Below, piece by piece: positions 1 through 9,966 of a DNA stretch of 64,000 nt (its first letter is position 1; each line of letters begins with the position of its first letter). The stretch comes from Malachius bipustulatus (Eukaryota; Arthropoda; Insecta; Coleoptera; Melyridae): NCBI GenBank assembly GCA_910589415.1, contig OU342638.1:11014014-11078013 (forward strand), in the 5' to 3' direction. The notes under the pieces are model-generated. The model was not told the origin of the DNA. It worked only from the letters and a program-made list of their open reading frames with translations, and did not search any database. The position numbers and the translations under genes are program-made.

Positions 1-540
1 ATGTCATCCATATATACTAAACAAATTTTGTTGATTAAATCCCTCAATACGTTATTCATCACTCGTTGAAACGTTGATGGGGCGTTTTTTAGACCGAAGG
101 GCATTCTTAGATACTCGTAGTATAGTGCCCGTTTTCAGTGGAAAAGGCTGTTTTTGGAATGCTCTCAGGGGACATTTCTATTTGATGAAACCCATTTGCT
201 AGGTCCAGCGTGGTGAAATAATTGGCTCTACCTAGTCTGTCAAGTATGTCGGTGATATTCGGGATGGGGTATCGATCGTCAATCGTGTTTTCGTTTAGCT
301 TACGGTAGTCGACTACTAGTCTCCATTTCCGTTTGTTAGAGGCGTCTAGTTTTTTTGGTACAATCCAAATAGGGGCAGAATATGGACTATCTGAAGGCCT
401 GATTATACCGTTTTCTAACATTTGATTAATTTGACGTTCAACTTCTTGTTTGTGGATATAGGGATAGCGATAAGTTTTGGAGTAAATGGGTAATTCGTCT
501 TTATCAGTTCTTATTTCTGGGCGTGAAGGGGTGAGATTTG
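1..540 (-). pseudogene. pol: Gypsy pol: reverse transcriptase fragment
   Basis: Minus-strand translation gives the fingers and palm of a Ty3/Gypsy RT. A proline-rich run-in is followed by the conserved block containing [19 protein letters not shown] and [12 protein letters not shown], then [16 protein letters not shown]. The catalytic YMDD box lies at about bases 3-14. A frameshift near base 120, just after the ENGHY motif, takes the reading out of frame. Another break near 540 separates it from the protease part. RNase H and integrase would lie off the left edge. Confidence 0.9.
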
Positions 541-542
541 GG

Positions 543-1190
543 TTATTGTAACTCGAAATTACAGAGAAGGTAAGCGTTTGACTGAAATGATTTACATTTC
601 ACACGAGGTTTTTTTAATTTTATCGATTCGTTTGTTGGATTAAATACTTTGATTTTCGTATTGTAGTTTGTGGTTTTGCTAATCGCCGGTAATGTGAAAC
701 AATGTTCTGATCTCATCTCAGGTATCTCTACTAAACCATTTTCTTGATTGCAAGTAACCGTGCAAATTTTACTTGATTGAGGTCCTATGTCTGTAAAATA
801 GTCTAGATCTCTGTCGTAATGCAGCTTGAATTCGACGCGATCGTTGGAGAGTGTATTTTTTGATAGATCTATTTTTAGCTTATTTTGTTGTAGGAATGGC
901 AAACCTAAAAGACCGTCAAAGTAATTATGAAAATCAAATAGGCAGACTTCGAAACTAGAATTTGTTTTGAATTCTGCGAAGGTAGGAATTTTGGCTTTAA
1001 ATCTACCTTTATTGTCGGTTCCACAAGAAGTAAGGTTGAATGGGTCGTGGAAAATTTTATCCGGGAAGAAATTTTCAACGATAGAGGGTCTAAGGAGGCA
1101 AGTTGTTACGCCTGTATCTATTAATAATCGGATGGGAGGATTTTGTATCTTGATGTAAGGAAGTTTGTTATTTTTTTCGACAATATTTAA
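543..1190 (-). pseudogene. pol: Gypsy aspartic protease region
   Basis: Minus-strand frame with the retropepsin signature DTGVTT near 1115 and a later FDGLLGLPFL block typical of the end of Gypsy proteases. The rest is a linker toward RT (543-902). It is separated from gag upstream and RT downstream by frame changes. The gag-side change could be a natural gag-pol shift. The one near 540 falls inside pol and looks like decay. Confidence 0.75.
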
Positions 1191-2124
1191 TTAAAATTCT
1201 CCGAGGCTGCTATAGGAAAATTTTCGTTATCAAATTCAAATTGTTCTGAGTCTGGGTTTTCATTGTCGTAATAGTTCTCTTGGCAATAGTTATGATCGTC
1301 TTCATTAAATTCATTTAAGGTGTTTTGTTGGGAATTTTTGGAAAGTGGGTCAGGTTGTGGCTCTACATTATAAAGCTCGTCTGCTTTATGTTTTTTATTA
1401 ACATGGTAATCAAAATTTTGATTGGGTCTATGATGTGGTACTTGTCTAGAAATACTCATGGGTGTTGGGTTGTTCGACATAGCGTTTTGTCTAGAGAGGG
1501 GTGTACCCTTGCCGAAAGCTGGTTGATGGAGTTTACCGAACACTTGTTTGTCTATTTGAGAAAAAACATTGTTGACCAAATGGACGGGGTTGGACATCGA
1601 TGGGCTGTGAAGGAAAATTATTTGCATTTGCAGGTGGATTATTATATTGCCTGAAGTTTGGCTGTTGGTAAGTTGGAGTGAATTGCTGAGTAAATGGCTG
1701 CCGATAATTATTCGGGTTGTGATTTTGGGGTCTATTTTTATTATTGTTGTGATTATTTGGTCTAGAAGCACCAATGTTATTTAATCTTTCAAAATTTTCT
1801 TCTTGGATCAGGAAGGTTTGGGCTTGTTCTAGAGTGTTGGGATTTCGAAATCGAATTGCCATTTGCAAATTAAATGGGTGCAGGTTGCGAATAAAGACAT
1901 TTAGGGTCATTGCTTCGTAGTGAGCGTATCTAATTTCTTTAGTGGCTAGAGGCATTTGTGCGATCGGTATTGCCTTTAGTTTTGTGGCAATTTTTCCGCG
2001 AAGGAGTTGCAGTCTGTTACTGAACTCTAAAAGGGTTTCCCTTGGACTAGGGCTTGCTAGATTTATATCATTGGCTAGGCAATCTATGTCTCTGTGATTA
2101 TCAAAACAATTGATTAAAGCATTT
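1187..2124 (-). pseudogene. gag: Gypsy gag, C-terminal part
   Basis: After the LINE insertion gag resumes with a segment containing NCFDNHRDIDCLA, then runs through a capsid-like helical region (ATKEIRYAHYEAMTLNVFIRNLHP) into an Asn/Gln/Pro-rich tail. It resembles the gag beginning at 12947, including the matching D-x-R-x-IDCL block. The tail changes frame around 1540-1770. No CCHC zinc knuckle is visible, as in many errantivirus-type gags. The N-terminal piece is at 6515-6778. Confidence 0.8.
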
Positions 2125-2262
2125 TTTATTTATTTTATTTATTTTATTTATTTTAGTTTACACTGTATAACGGGACAAGCCCAAACAAAATACAGGAAAA
2201 ATAACAGCATGAAATATAAAATATAACATAGTTAATATACCAAACGGAATGCATAGTGAGCA

Positions 2263-5076
2263 TCAATGGACAACGGAACGCTTTAGATGACCAAGGCTGC
2301 AGCCCAGTATATCAAGCGCATCTGAGGCTTCGTTACAAAGTTTACACATGGTGTAAAGTGGAGAAAAAGCTAGTATATTAGTATGCGGTGTAGGCAAGTA
2401 AAACATTTGATTAAGTCGCGAGGCCGGCCGAGGAACAACGAAGTTAAGCCGTTCAAGAAAGGACGGACAGTCTACGATATTGTTCAATAGTTTATACATA
2501 AATACAAGTAAAAAGTAATGCCTTCTGTCTAAAAGGGAAGATAGGGAAAATGCCCCCAGTAATATATGCTGCGGAAAGCCGATTGGAGGGTAGGTACCGT
2601 GAACTTTAAAATGTAAGAATTTTAAAAAACGTCGTTGGACGTTTTCCAATCTTTCAGCATGAGACTGATACCCGGGACACCAAATCACTGACGCATATTC
2701 CAACCTTGATCTTACGTATGCGCAGTAGATGACTTTAATCGCTTCTGCATCGTGAAAATCCCTACACATACGCGTGATCATGCCGTACGTCTTTAATGCC
2801 TCTTTCACCACGGTCTCGACGTGTGCCGAAAATGATAGTCTCTTATCAAAAATTACACCAAGGTCACGAATTGTATCAGATCGTTGTATAGTAGTGCCAT
2901 GAATGTTATAATTAAACAAAAACGGAGCACGAGAGTTACTGTACGACATGACACTGCATTTATTTACGTTTAGGTCTAAATTATTTTGCTGACACCAATC
3001 AAGCACTTTGAGCAGATTTTGCTGAAGAAGCCCACAGCTCTCAACACTGTCAACTACTGTAAATATTTTTAGGTCATCAGCGAACAGCAGACACCGGACA
3101 TTCAGGCGGGGAACTATATCATTTATAAAAATTAAAAATAACAGAGGACCCAAAATCGATCCCTGTGGGACTCCTGATGTTGATACATAATCTCTCGATG
3201 AGAACCCATTATACACTACGTAGTATTTACGTTCGCGGAGATAAGATTTTATAAAATTTGCAAAGTCAGGAGAAAATCCAAAAGCATCTAATTTATGGAT
3301 CAGTAAGGCATGGTCCATTCGGTCGAAAGCCTTTGATATGTCCATATAGATAACATCCACCTGAGATCCGGAGTCGAGCGTCTCAGCTATGAACTGTGTC
3401 TTACAGACCAAATTTGTAACCGTAGACCTCCCCGGAACAAAACCGCTCTGGAAAAAGGAAATATGACTGTGAACTCTATGGCTGACAGCATCATGGATTA
3501 GAATTTCAAAGGCTTTACTAAAGTTACAGATGATGCTGATCGGTCTGTAATTGCGGACAAGACATTTATCGCCACTTTTAAAAACTGGACAGATCTTAGA
3601 ACGCCTCCAAATGGATGGGAAAGTATGCGATTTCAGTGATAGGTTAAAGATCTTAGCAAGAGGTGCTGCGAAGATGTCAGAGCAATCACGCAGAAGAAAT
3701 GCCGGGATACCGTCCGGACCTGTTGTGAACTTGTTTTTTAACCTCTTCAATGCTATTGTTACGTCATGTTCAGTAAAGGATGGTAAAAATACAGAAGTAT
3801 CACTATTTAAGTTGTCGGGCGGCATTGTGGTAATGGGCGTGGAGAAAGACTCGCTAAAATAATTTGCAAATGCATTTAGTATGTCTGTGGGATTACTAAG
3901 GCAGGAATCATTAAGATGCATTGTGCTTGGCATGGAGGACGACGATTTATTGTTTTTTACATATGCCCAGAACCTAGATGGGTCGGTTTTAATTGTGTCC
4001 TCGGTACGAGTTATGTAGGCCTTGTAAGCTAGATCGATGTCAATCTTTATCTGACGACGTAGGTGTGAAAACTTAGAGTAAGCTAATAGGTCATTTTTTC
4101 GTTTGTATTGACGCCAGAAGAGAGTCTTTTGACGCAGGTCTCGGATTATCGTCGTTGTAAACCAGGGGGGATATCTAGAGTTGTGACGTTTAGTATACTT
4201 AGGCACACATCTATCTAAAACTTCGTAAAGGATATTGTAGAACATAGAGCAAGCCTCATCAACGTCATCGACAGCATCTATGGTACTCCATGCAGTATTC
4301 AGCAGTGTATCGTACAATAGTGGAAAGTTGGCTTTGCGGAAATTATAGTTGCACAGTGTTGCATTTGGGAACAGTTTTTCTTGTTTCCCGGAGTACAAGT
4401 TTACAGAAATTGTAATGGCAGGGTGGTGGGCATCCTCAGGGATTAGAACTTCATCAGCCTTATCGACAACACAATTTTCGTTACACAGAACAAGGTCGAG
4501 AATTCTATCACTACCATTACGGACAAAATTGTATTGAATATAATCCAGCGTGCATAAAGAATTCAAAAGACACGTCACTTGTCTATCGGTGACCGACAAA
4601 TCTAGGCAGGAGGCATAATTGCTAATGTTAAAATCGCCAACAATGACTGTGTAATTTGAGTAAACAAAATCTAGGTTTAAGATACCGTCGAACAGTACTT
4701 CAAGGTCATAAAGCGACACATTGGGCGAGATATAGACTACAATGATATAGACCGATTTATGCGATAAGGAGACTTTAGCACCTACTACATCAATTAGTGG
4801 CGATATGAGTCCAGTGAGATTATTCAAATCCAACGCCCCACACGAGAGATCATCTCTGACAGCTAAAAGAGTACCTCCGCCTCTAAACAGCCGATCACTA
4901 CATCTATCACGTCTAAATACGGTGAATTTACTAGGGAATATTTCACCGTCGTGAATTGAATCATTGAGCCAAGTTTCGCTGAGGCAAACTATCGCGTATT
5001 CGCACGACGACAGAGAATTATACATTTCCCTTGTTTTCGTTCGCAAACCACGGCAGTTTTGATAATAAATAAACAA
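2263..5076 (-). CDS. LINE ORF2: AP endonuclease and reverse transcriptase
   Basis: 937 codons, uninterrupted. Residues 1-220 are an APE-type endonuclease: YYQNCRGLRTK at the start, LSETWLND, the GDFN motif, and a late block with DAHHPA. Residues 430-720 are a LINE RT: FTTGPDGIPAFLL, NYRPISII, VDVIYMDISKAFDRMDH (motif A), SGVPQGSILGPLLF (motif B) and LLFADDLKIF (motif C). A Jockey/CR1-like C-terminus follows. It nicks target DNA and reverse-transcribes LINE RNA in place. It starts 96 nt after the ORF1 stop. All catalytic motifs are intact, so it may be active. Confidence 0.93.
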   Translation of the reverse strand: MFIYYQNCRGLRTKTREMYNSLSSCEYAIVCLSETWLNDSIHDGEIFPSKFTVFRRDRCSDRLFRGGGTLLAVRDDLSCGALDLNNLTGLISPLIDVVGAKVSLSHKSVYIIVVYISPNVSLYDLEVLFDGILNLDFVYSNYTVIVGDFNISNYASCLDLSVTDRQVTCLLNSLCTLDYIQYNFVRNGSDRILDLVLCNENCVVDKADEVLIPEDAHHPAITISVNLYSGKQEKLFPNATLCNYNFRKANFPLLYDTLLNTAWSTIDAVDDVDEACSMFYNILYEVLDRCVPKYTKRHNSRYPPWFTTTIIRDLRQKTLFWRQYKRKNDLLAYSKFSHLRRQIKIDIDLAYKAYITRTEDTIKTDPSRFWAYVKNNKSSSSMPSTMHLNDSCLSNPTDILNAFANYFSESFSTPITTMPPDNLNSDTSVFLPSFTEHDVTIALKRLKNKFTTGPDGIPAFLLRDCSDIFAAPLAKIFNLSLKSHTFPSIWRRSKICPVFKSGDKCLVRNYRPISIICNFSKAFEILIHDAVSHRVHSHISFFQSGFVPGRSTVTNLVCKTQFIAETLDSGSQVDVIYMDISKAFDRMDHALLIHKLDAFGFSPDFANFIKSYLRERKYYVVYNGFSSRDYVSTSGVPQGSILGPLLFLIFINDIVPRLNVRCLLFADDLKIFTVVDSVESCGLLQQNLLKVLDWCQQNNLDLNVNKCSVMSYSNSRAPFLFNYNIHGTTIQRSDTIRDLGVIFDKRLSFSAHVETVVKEALKTYGMITRMCRDFHDAEAIKVIYCAYVRSRLEYASVIWCPGYQSHAERLENVQRRFLKFLHFKVHGTYPPIGFPQHILLGAFSLSSLLDRRHYFLLVFMYKLLNNIVDCPSFLERLNFVVPRPASRLNQMFYLPTPHTNILAFSPLYTMCKLCNEASDALDILGCSLGHLKRSVVH

Positions 5077-5172
5077 ATTATTTGTGACGGAGGCGGTCGC
5101 GGACCCCTGCCGATCGAGATCAGCAGGTGGAGAAGGGACATGGGCATGACATCGAGACCGGCGCGTTGATTG

Positions 5173-6324
5173 CTATTGACCCGAGAGAATATCATTTCGC
5201 ATTTTATCTTTGGCTTGTAAATATGCAGTACAGTTACTGATATCCCAGGCAGCGTGATTAGTGGAAATATTACTACCCTTTAATTTAGAACAGTTAGAAC
5301 ATTTTAAATAGGATGACTTACATTCCTTAATAGCATGGCTTCCGCCGCATTTCGGACAGGTACATGTTTTCTGGCAGTGTTTGGACGAGTGGTGGAATTC
5401 ATTGCAGTTGAAACAGCGATAGATTTCAACGGCATCAAATACGCGACATATATCATAACCGATTAGTATACTGCCCGCCTTGATCATCCTTTCATATGTT
5501 GATTTATCGACCCGAAAAACAGCCTGGAACACACTATCATTTCGTTTAGTAGGACAAAATTTAATCAACTTAATTACAGAATCATTACGAATGTAAGGTG
5601 AATTATTCTTTCTCATAATTTTCAGCAGGTCGTCTTCATTGAATTTTTCCGTGATACCAGAAACTCTAATCCGGGGATCAATACCATGTGATTCCCTAAT
5701 TATATATGCATCTGACAGTTTTTCTTCCACTGCTCTCATGAATCTATTGCTATCTTCTACGCCTTTGCAGCCAATAAGGACACCACCATTACGAACATGT
5801 TTGACTTTAGTAAAACTAATGTCGGTGTCAACCGGATTAAGATTTTTCAGCAGGTCGCACTTTGTTTGCATATTCGACTGGCCCTGATTTTTAGGCTGGA
5901 CTATAACGGCAGGGTGGGTTCTGTTCTTTAACACATCTGAGTAACTCACCGGCACATTGGAAGATGACGGAGACAACGGAGCTCTCTCGGAGGTAATTTT
6001 CAGCAGGTCATTTTTCATCATTTCGAATGAGGCAGTAAGGGTTTCTAGGGCATTTTGAACCTTCTCTTCCACCAGTGACGACAATTCAAGTCTATTAACG
6101 ATGATGCAATTGTCGATGCAGGCATCACACTTCCAGGAAAGTCCCCTAGTCTCATTCACAAGTCCCACAAGATCCGCGGACGGTGTTATGCATGACGAAT
6201 GGGCAGGCCGCTGGCAGACATTGCAGATAATCGCTTTTCGAGTGTTCACCGCAGCGGCACAAAACACACAAAAAGTCATGCCGATAAGATAAAATAGCAC
6301 AGCCGGACCAATGCGTATAGCCAA
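5173..6324 (-). CDS. LINE ORF1: nucleic-acid-binding protein with PHD-like and CCHC fingers
   Basis: 383 codons. Residues about 34-72 hold a PHD-like Cys/His pattern (CNVCQRPAHSSC ... WKCDACID), known from ORF1 of some CR1-group LINEs. The C-terminal third has several cysteine clusters of the zinc-knuckle kind (CFNCNEFHHSSKHC, CPKCGGSHAIKEC, CSNC). The middle has an RRM-like or esterase-like region without a clear signature. It should coat LINE RNA in the RNP. The hydrophobic start may be an artefact if the true start is a later methionine. Confidence 0.82.
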   Translation of the reverse strand: MAIRIGPAVLFYLIGMTFCVFCAAAVNTRKAIICNVCQRPAHSSCITPSADLVGLVNETRGLSWKCDACIDNCIIVNRLELSSLVEEKVQNALETLTASFEMMKNDLLKITSERAPLSPSSSNVPVSYSDVLKNRTHPAVIVQPKNQGQSNMQTKCDLLKNLNPVDTDISFTKVKHVRNGGVLIGCKGVEDSNRFMRAVEEKLSDAYIIRESHGIDPRIRVSGITEKFNEDDLLKIMRKNNSPYIRNDSVIKLIKFCPTKRNDSVFQAVFRVDKSTYERMIKAGSILIGYDICRVFDAVEIYRCFNCNEFHHSSKHCQKTCTCPKCGGSHAIKECKSSYLKCSNCSKLKGSNISTNHAAWDISNCTAYLQAKDKMRNDILSGQ

Positions 6325-6514
6325 AACAGCTAATTACACAACACTAACGATGCGTATGATAACATCAATTACAACTACGGGTGTAAAGGGTTATAAACAA
6401 TGTCCGATGCAAAGTTAAACTAATAAAAATTAGTACAAAGCCCGTAAAAAGCGATTGTAAGCGATCCAGGTGAATTGCACTGTGCACCGTTCAACGTTCG
6501 CTCGTGAAAATGGG

Positions 6515-6778
6515 ATTATTTGATCCCAAGTGGTCAAATCACTTCTACTACCTACTAAAGCTAATGCTCTTCCTTTAAATTTGCTAGTGATCAAACCGAT
6601 TAGGTAAGATCTTAAAGCTTCGTCGTTTGCTCGATTGAATTGTACTAATAATCTAGTACTTTGCTCTATAAAAGGGTATAGTGCAAATTCATTTCCGTCA
6701 AACTGAGGAATAGCATCTGCGTATGCTCTAATTGCTGTGTAATTTAATATTTCTGGGTGCAGTTATGCCATTTTGCAA
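6515..6778 (-). pseudogene. gag: Gypsy gag, N-terminal part
   Basis: Minus-strand codons from about 6776 read M-A-stop-LHPEILNYTAIRAYADAIP and on through FDGNEFALYPFIEQ, SKFKGRALALVG and DLTTWDQI, where the LINE begins. The same blocks (YDGNPNTLNIFIQ, GKLSGRALTLLG, TTWTQVK) are in the gag at 12947. The stop at codon 3 shows decay or a mis-assigned start. Confidence 0.75.
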
Positions 6779-7280
6779 TAATAAAAATAAAATAATAATA
6801 GTAATAATAGTAGCTAATACCTTGTACTTATTAAATAATTAAGTATTACTAAAAAACATAAAATTAGCGATGATTTCTAATTGAATTAAAATGTTTTTTC
6901 TTTAAAATCTAAATATTTATGTTTACGAATTATCTCGATTTCTTTATTTACTTTAATTTATGATTAATAATTTTTCTTTATCAATAAACGAAAATAAAAT
7001 TTCAAATTCTCTTTGTAACTTAACTAAGGATGTGGAAGAAAGAGTAGACCTCAAGTTCTGCGAACTGCTGGGGCTCTTCCAGGTGGTACTGCCGACTTTG
7101 TTGCCTCAAACTCGATGAGTTGCTGGGTTTAGGTCTTGCAGATTGGTTTCTGATGCTCTTGAAGACCGGGTTCTTTGGAGACAGCTCTCTCAGTTGACAC
7201 TGACTCGACACTTTTTACACTTTCTTTGCTCTAAATTTTTGCAATATTCTGTGCAAATTCTAGTGCAAAGGGCTGAATCC
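6779..7280 (-). other. Gypsy 5' leader between primer site and gag
   Basis: Untranslated leader of the minus-strand Gypsy. The 6780-7010 part is very AT-rich and 7020-7210 is Ser/Gln-rich if translated. No convincing coding region is seen. Confidence 0.5.
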
Positions 7281-7296
7281 TACTACGACTGCGCCA
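7281..7296 (-). promoter_or_regulatory. Primer binding site, Ser-type
   Basis: Minus-strand TGGCGCAGTCGTAGTA directly beside the LTR edge. The closely similar TGGCGCAGTCAGTAGGAT follows the 5' LTR of the Gypsy at 12.2 kb. This type is known from errantiviruses such as 17.6 and 297, where it matches tRNA-Ser. Confidence 0.7.
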
Positions 7297-7655
7297 ATTT
7301 TGGTTTCAAGAACTTCAAAAGGGTTTTTAAAAATTAACTTTATTTTGAAAGTAGACTAATATACTAGACAGATTACAATCGGTATTATATCTAATACATT
7401 CGGTCGCGAAGACTGAATCTATTCTAACTTGTACAATAACTAAATACAGTATTTATACCTTTTAAGGAGGGCGGTGGCTTTGCCATGCGCCTGTTTATTA
7501 ATAATTCCAAAAGGATGTGTTTTAGGAACATTATCCTAATTTCAAATACAGATTATTAATATGATTAACAATAATATTCATTATACATATATCATTTAAT
7601 ATTTAGTTCATAATAACAATAATACAATAGGCCATTTGTTTCGAGGCTAAGGGTT
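7297..7655 (-). repeat. Gypsy 5' LTR (limits inferred)
   Basis: The inner edge is set by the primer site and ends AAAATT, like the LTRs at 12477 and 16717. The outer edge is inferred from an AGTTTTATAACC start near 7655, matching the AGTT start of those LTRs. It contains a minus-strand TATA-like TATAAATACTG near 7455. The partner LTR is beyond the left edge, so the outer limit is not proven. Confidence 0.55.
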
Positions 7656-7676
7656 ATAAAACTAATAAGGACTTAC

Positions 7677-7982
7677 TAGACTCGAATGATAATGAGTTAA
7701 AATGTGGTCATTCATGAAGGAATGCATAACTAGCGCCACTCTCATTCTAGTTTGAAAAGATTTTATGGAAATTTCCCATTCATCATTTTCCGATAGCTTG
7801 ACATACTCACAAAATAGTTCCAAATTAAATTTAATAGCAGAATGTTTATGTATGTGAATTAAAAGCTCAGGTTTAACCACTTTCTCTGCTTGCGCGAGAA
7901 CTGCGGGTGGATCTATGCAAGATAAATCCTTATTTTCAAATAATAATGTTTCAATGCGTGCATTGAAACTACTTTTAATCAC
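7677..7982 (-). CDS. Zinc-finger gene, downstream exon
   Basis: Follows the exon at 8041-8375 after a 58-bp intron (GTATTT...TTTTAG on the minus strand) with frame kept into VIKSSFNARIETLLF. It ends at a consensus donor GTAAGT (minus strand, 7671-7676) about 20 bp from the Gypsy LTR, so the Gypsy lies just inside the next intron. The protein part is helical, with an IKFNLELFCEYVKL segment. I associate this layout (C2H2 fingers, then such a region) with multi-copy arthropod genes but cannot name a function. Confidence 0.55.
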
Positions 7983-8040
7983 CTAAAAAAGAAATTATCT
8001 ATGAAAATAAAAAATAATAAATAAAATAAAAATAAAATAC

Positions 8041-8375
8041 CTTAAGAACATCTGATCGATGCTCCGCTTCCTTTAGTTTATGTGCGTTTGTTCGTATAAG
8101 ATAATGCCAGCTGTTTACAGAGACTTCAATAGCACACATTTCACATTTTTTTATTTCAGTGGCTCGTTTACTTGTTGTTGGTTTAATTGCTTGTTTTTTC
8201 GAAGCTTCGTGATTTTTCTTGTGTCGCTGTAAGATATTTTTTCAATAATCATACCGCAATCCATACATTTAATTTTCTCGCCATGATTTATTTTGAGATG
8301 ACGATTCAACTCACTTCTTCGACGATAAATTTTACCGCAAATATCACAGAGACCCATTTTTATCAGTACTAACAA
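8041..8375 (-). pseudogene. C2H2 zinc-finger exon with a frameshift
   Basis: Starts at 8375 (or Met at 8357). The first finger is perfect: CDICGKIYRRRSELNRHLKI-NH (C-x2-C-x12-H-x4-H). A second begins CMDCGMIIEK and loses frame in an A6 run at 8237-8242. One base out, the frame continues ILQRHKKNHEASKKQ, supplying the missing His pair, and runs to a splice donor at 8040. The indel lies in a homopolymer, so a sequencing error is possible. Otherwise the gene is dead. It probably binds nucleic acid. Confidence 0.6.
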
Positions 8376-8439
8376 ATAATAAAAAAAATTAGAAGATTAA
8401 ACTAGTCTGTCACGAATGAATTTGGAAATGATATTAATT

Positions 8440-9015
8440 CTGCTATTCGTTTAAGCACTATTAACATTTACGGAATATTTAGAAGTGATTATAATAATTA
8501 TGTAAAAATAAGATCACGGCGGGGGTCACGGGTTACAGTTTAATAACCTTGTTTTCGTTACAAATGTACGTTTATAATAGTATAATAGTAAAATATATAT
8601 AATAATGACTAGTTCTGTTTCCTTTGGTTATTATTATTATAATTTTTTGAGATAGAAATGATAATGATTCTGTTATTCGATTTAAGCGCTCTAATTATTC
8701 TAGAACTATTAAGAAGTAATTATATGTAAATAAGATCACGCACGAGACACGGGTTACAGTTTAATAACCTTATTTCAAATTATCGAATTCTCCTTATATA
8801 ACCGTCATAATGAATGCTATTTAGTAGATAATTACTGAGTTGGTTTACTCCTTATTATTTTTGAAAATATCAATAAGTAATGATAAAACGAGATCTTGCA
8901 TGCAGCATATTATGTGGGCCATAGTTTAATAACCTTACTATAAATTATCGAATTCTCCTTACATAACCGAATGCTATTTATTATTATTAGATCATTAACT
9001 GAGCTTGTTTACTCC
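8440..9015. repeat. Three diverged tandem repeats, AT-rich
   Basis: A unit with the words AAGATCACG, GGGTTACAGTTTAATAACCTT and AAATTATCGAATTCTCCTTA recurs around 8510, 8730 and 8890, with periods near 220 and 160 bp. Copies are diverged and contain small indels. No coding region is seen between 8380 and 9100. Confidence 0.6.
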
Positions 9016-9105
9016 TATTAACAAAAATAATTATACATCCGAGTAGAGTTTACTTATCTTGCTATAGAATAGATCTTTTTCTCCTTCCATCACCGCCCCT
9101 ATATA

Positions 9106-9847
9106 CAGTGCTTCCCAAAAGTAACGGATAAATTCGATAAAACGGAGAGGGCTGTTTTTTTGAAAAAATAAAAAAAACAGGTCGATTTTGTTTTTGAGTT
9201 GTTCAACTTTTGACATAATATTTGGGTATACAGGGTGATGCACGAAAAAGTGGTGACGTCATCGGCATTTTTTTAAATGGCAACCCTTATTTTTTATTAA
9301 ATTTTTTGATACTTCATCCAATTGACAATACGGTAATGTCATCATTTTGTAACGTTTATAAAGGAAATTTCGGAGAAAATAACTTAATTTCCACAGATTT
9401 AATAGATTTAATTTAATTTAATTTAACAGATTCAATTTGATAGACTTAATTTAATAGACAGATCTTATAAAATTACCATGGAAACAGTAATTTTTATTTG
9501 ATATTTTTTTATTTTTATCGCTAATGTTCCGATTTTCACATCAGTAAAAAGTGCACAATTTCGACTCACAAGCTGTTTCTCAGAAATTTCCTTATTTAAG
9601 GTTACAAATTGATTACATTACCATACTGGCAATTAAATTAAGTATCAAAAAATGGAATAAAAAATAAGGGTTGCCATTTAAAAAAATGCCGATGACGTCA
9701 CCACTTTTTCGCGCATCACCCTGTATACCCAAATATTATGTCAAAAGTTGAACAACTCAAAAACAAAATCGACCTGTTTTTTTATTTTTTCAAAAAAACA
9801 GCCCTCTCCGTTTTATCGAATTTATCCGTTACTTTTGGGAAGCACTG
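9106..9847. mobile_element. Foldback MITE with a second, concentric foldback inside
   Basis: A 742-bp palindrome flanked by TA (9104-9105 and 9848-9849), ends CAGTGCTTCCC...GGGAAGCACTG. Inside it a second TA-flanked palindrome runs 9231-9723 with ends CAGGGTGATGC...GCATCACCCTG and sits exactly at the centre of the outer one. TA target duplications suggest Tc1/mariner-type mobilisation. There is no transposase; translations across it are palindrome artefacts. Confidence 0.85.
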
Positions 9848-9966
9848 TATATTCAGAACATTAGCTAAGCAGCTTTATTCCGATTTTTGTCACAAGTCGC
9901 GACAATTAAAATCGCCAACCGAGTTTAAAAAAGTCTTCGTATCTGCTAAATAATTTTTTTTTTTAA

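Larger units (their letters stand above)
2125..6514 (-). mobile_element. Near-full-length Jockey/CR1-like LINE inserted in Gypsy gag
   Basis: A minus-strand non-LTR element with ORF1 (zinc fingers), ORF2 (endonuclease plus RT) and a 3' tail of TTTAT-type repeats (2125-2155 on the plus strand). Gag codons are continuous across the two edges: TTWDQI on the right is followed by the NCFDNHRD segment on the left. This fixes the insertion limits to within a few bases. A short target duplication of about TTATT is compatible with both edges. Both ORFs are open, so this copy is younger than the broken Gypsy it sits in. Confidence 0.88.
1..7655 (-). mobile_element. Ty3/Gypsy (errantivirus-like) element, 3' part beyond the window
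   Basis: Read on the minus strand from right to left: LTR, Ser-type primer binding site, leader, gag, protease and RT up to the YMDD box at the window edge. RNase H, integrase, any env and the 3' LTR lie outside. Gag is split by a LINE at about 2125-6514. Several frame breaks and an in-frame stop at the third gag codon show it is dead. Gag and protease resemble those of the element at 12.2-16.7 kb, so both belong to one lineage. Confidence 0.88.
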
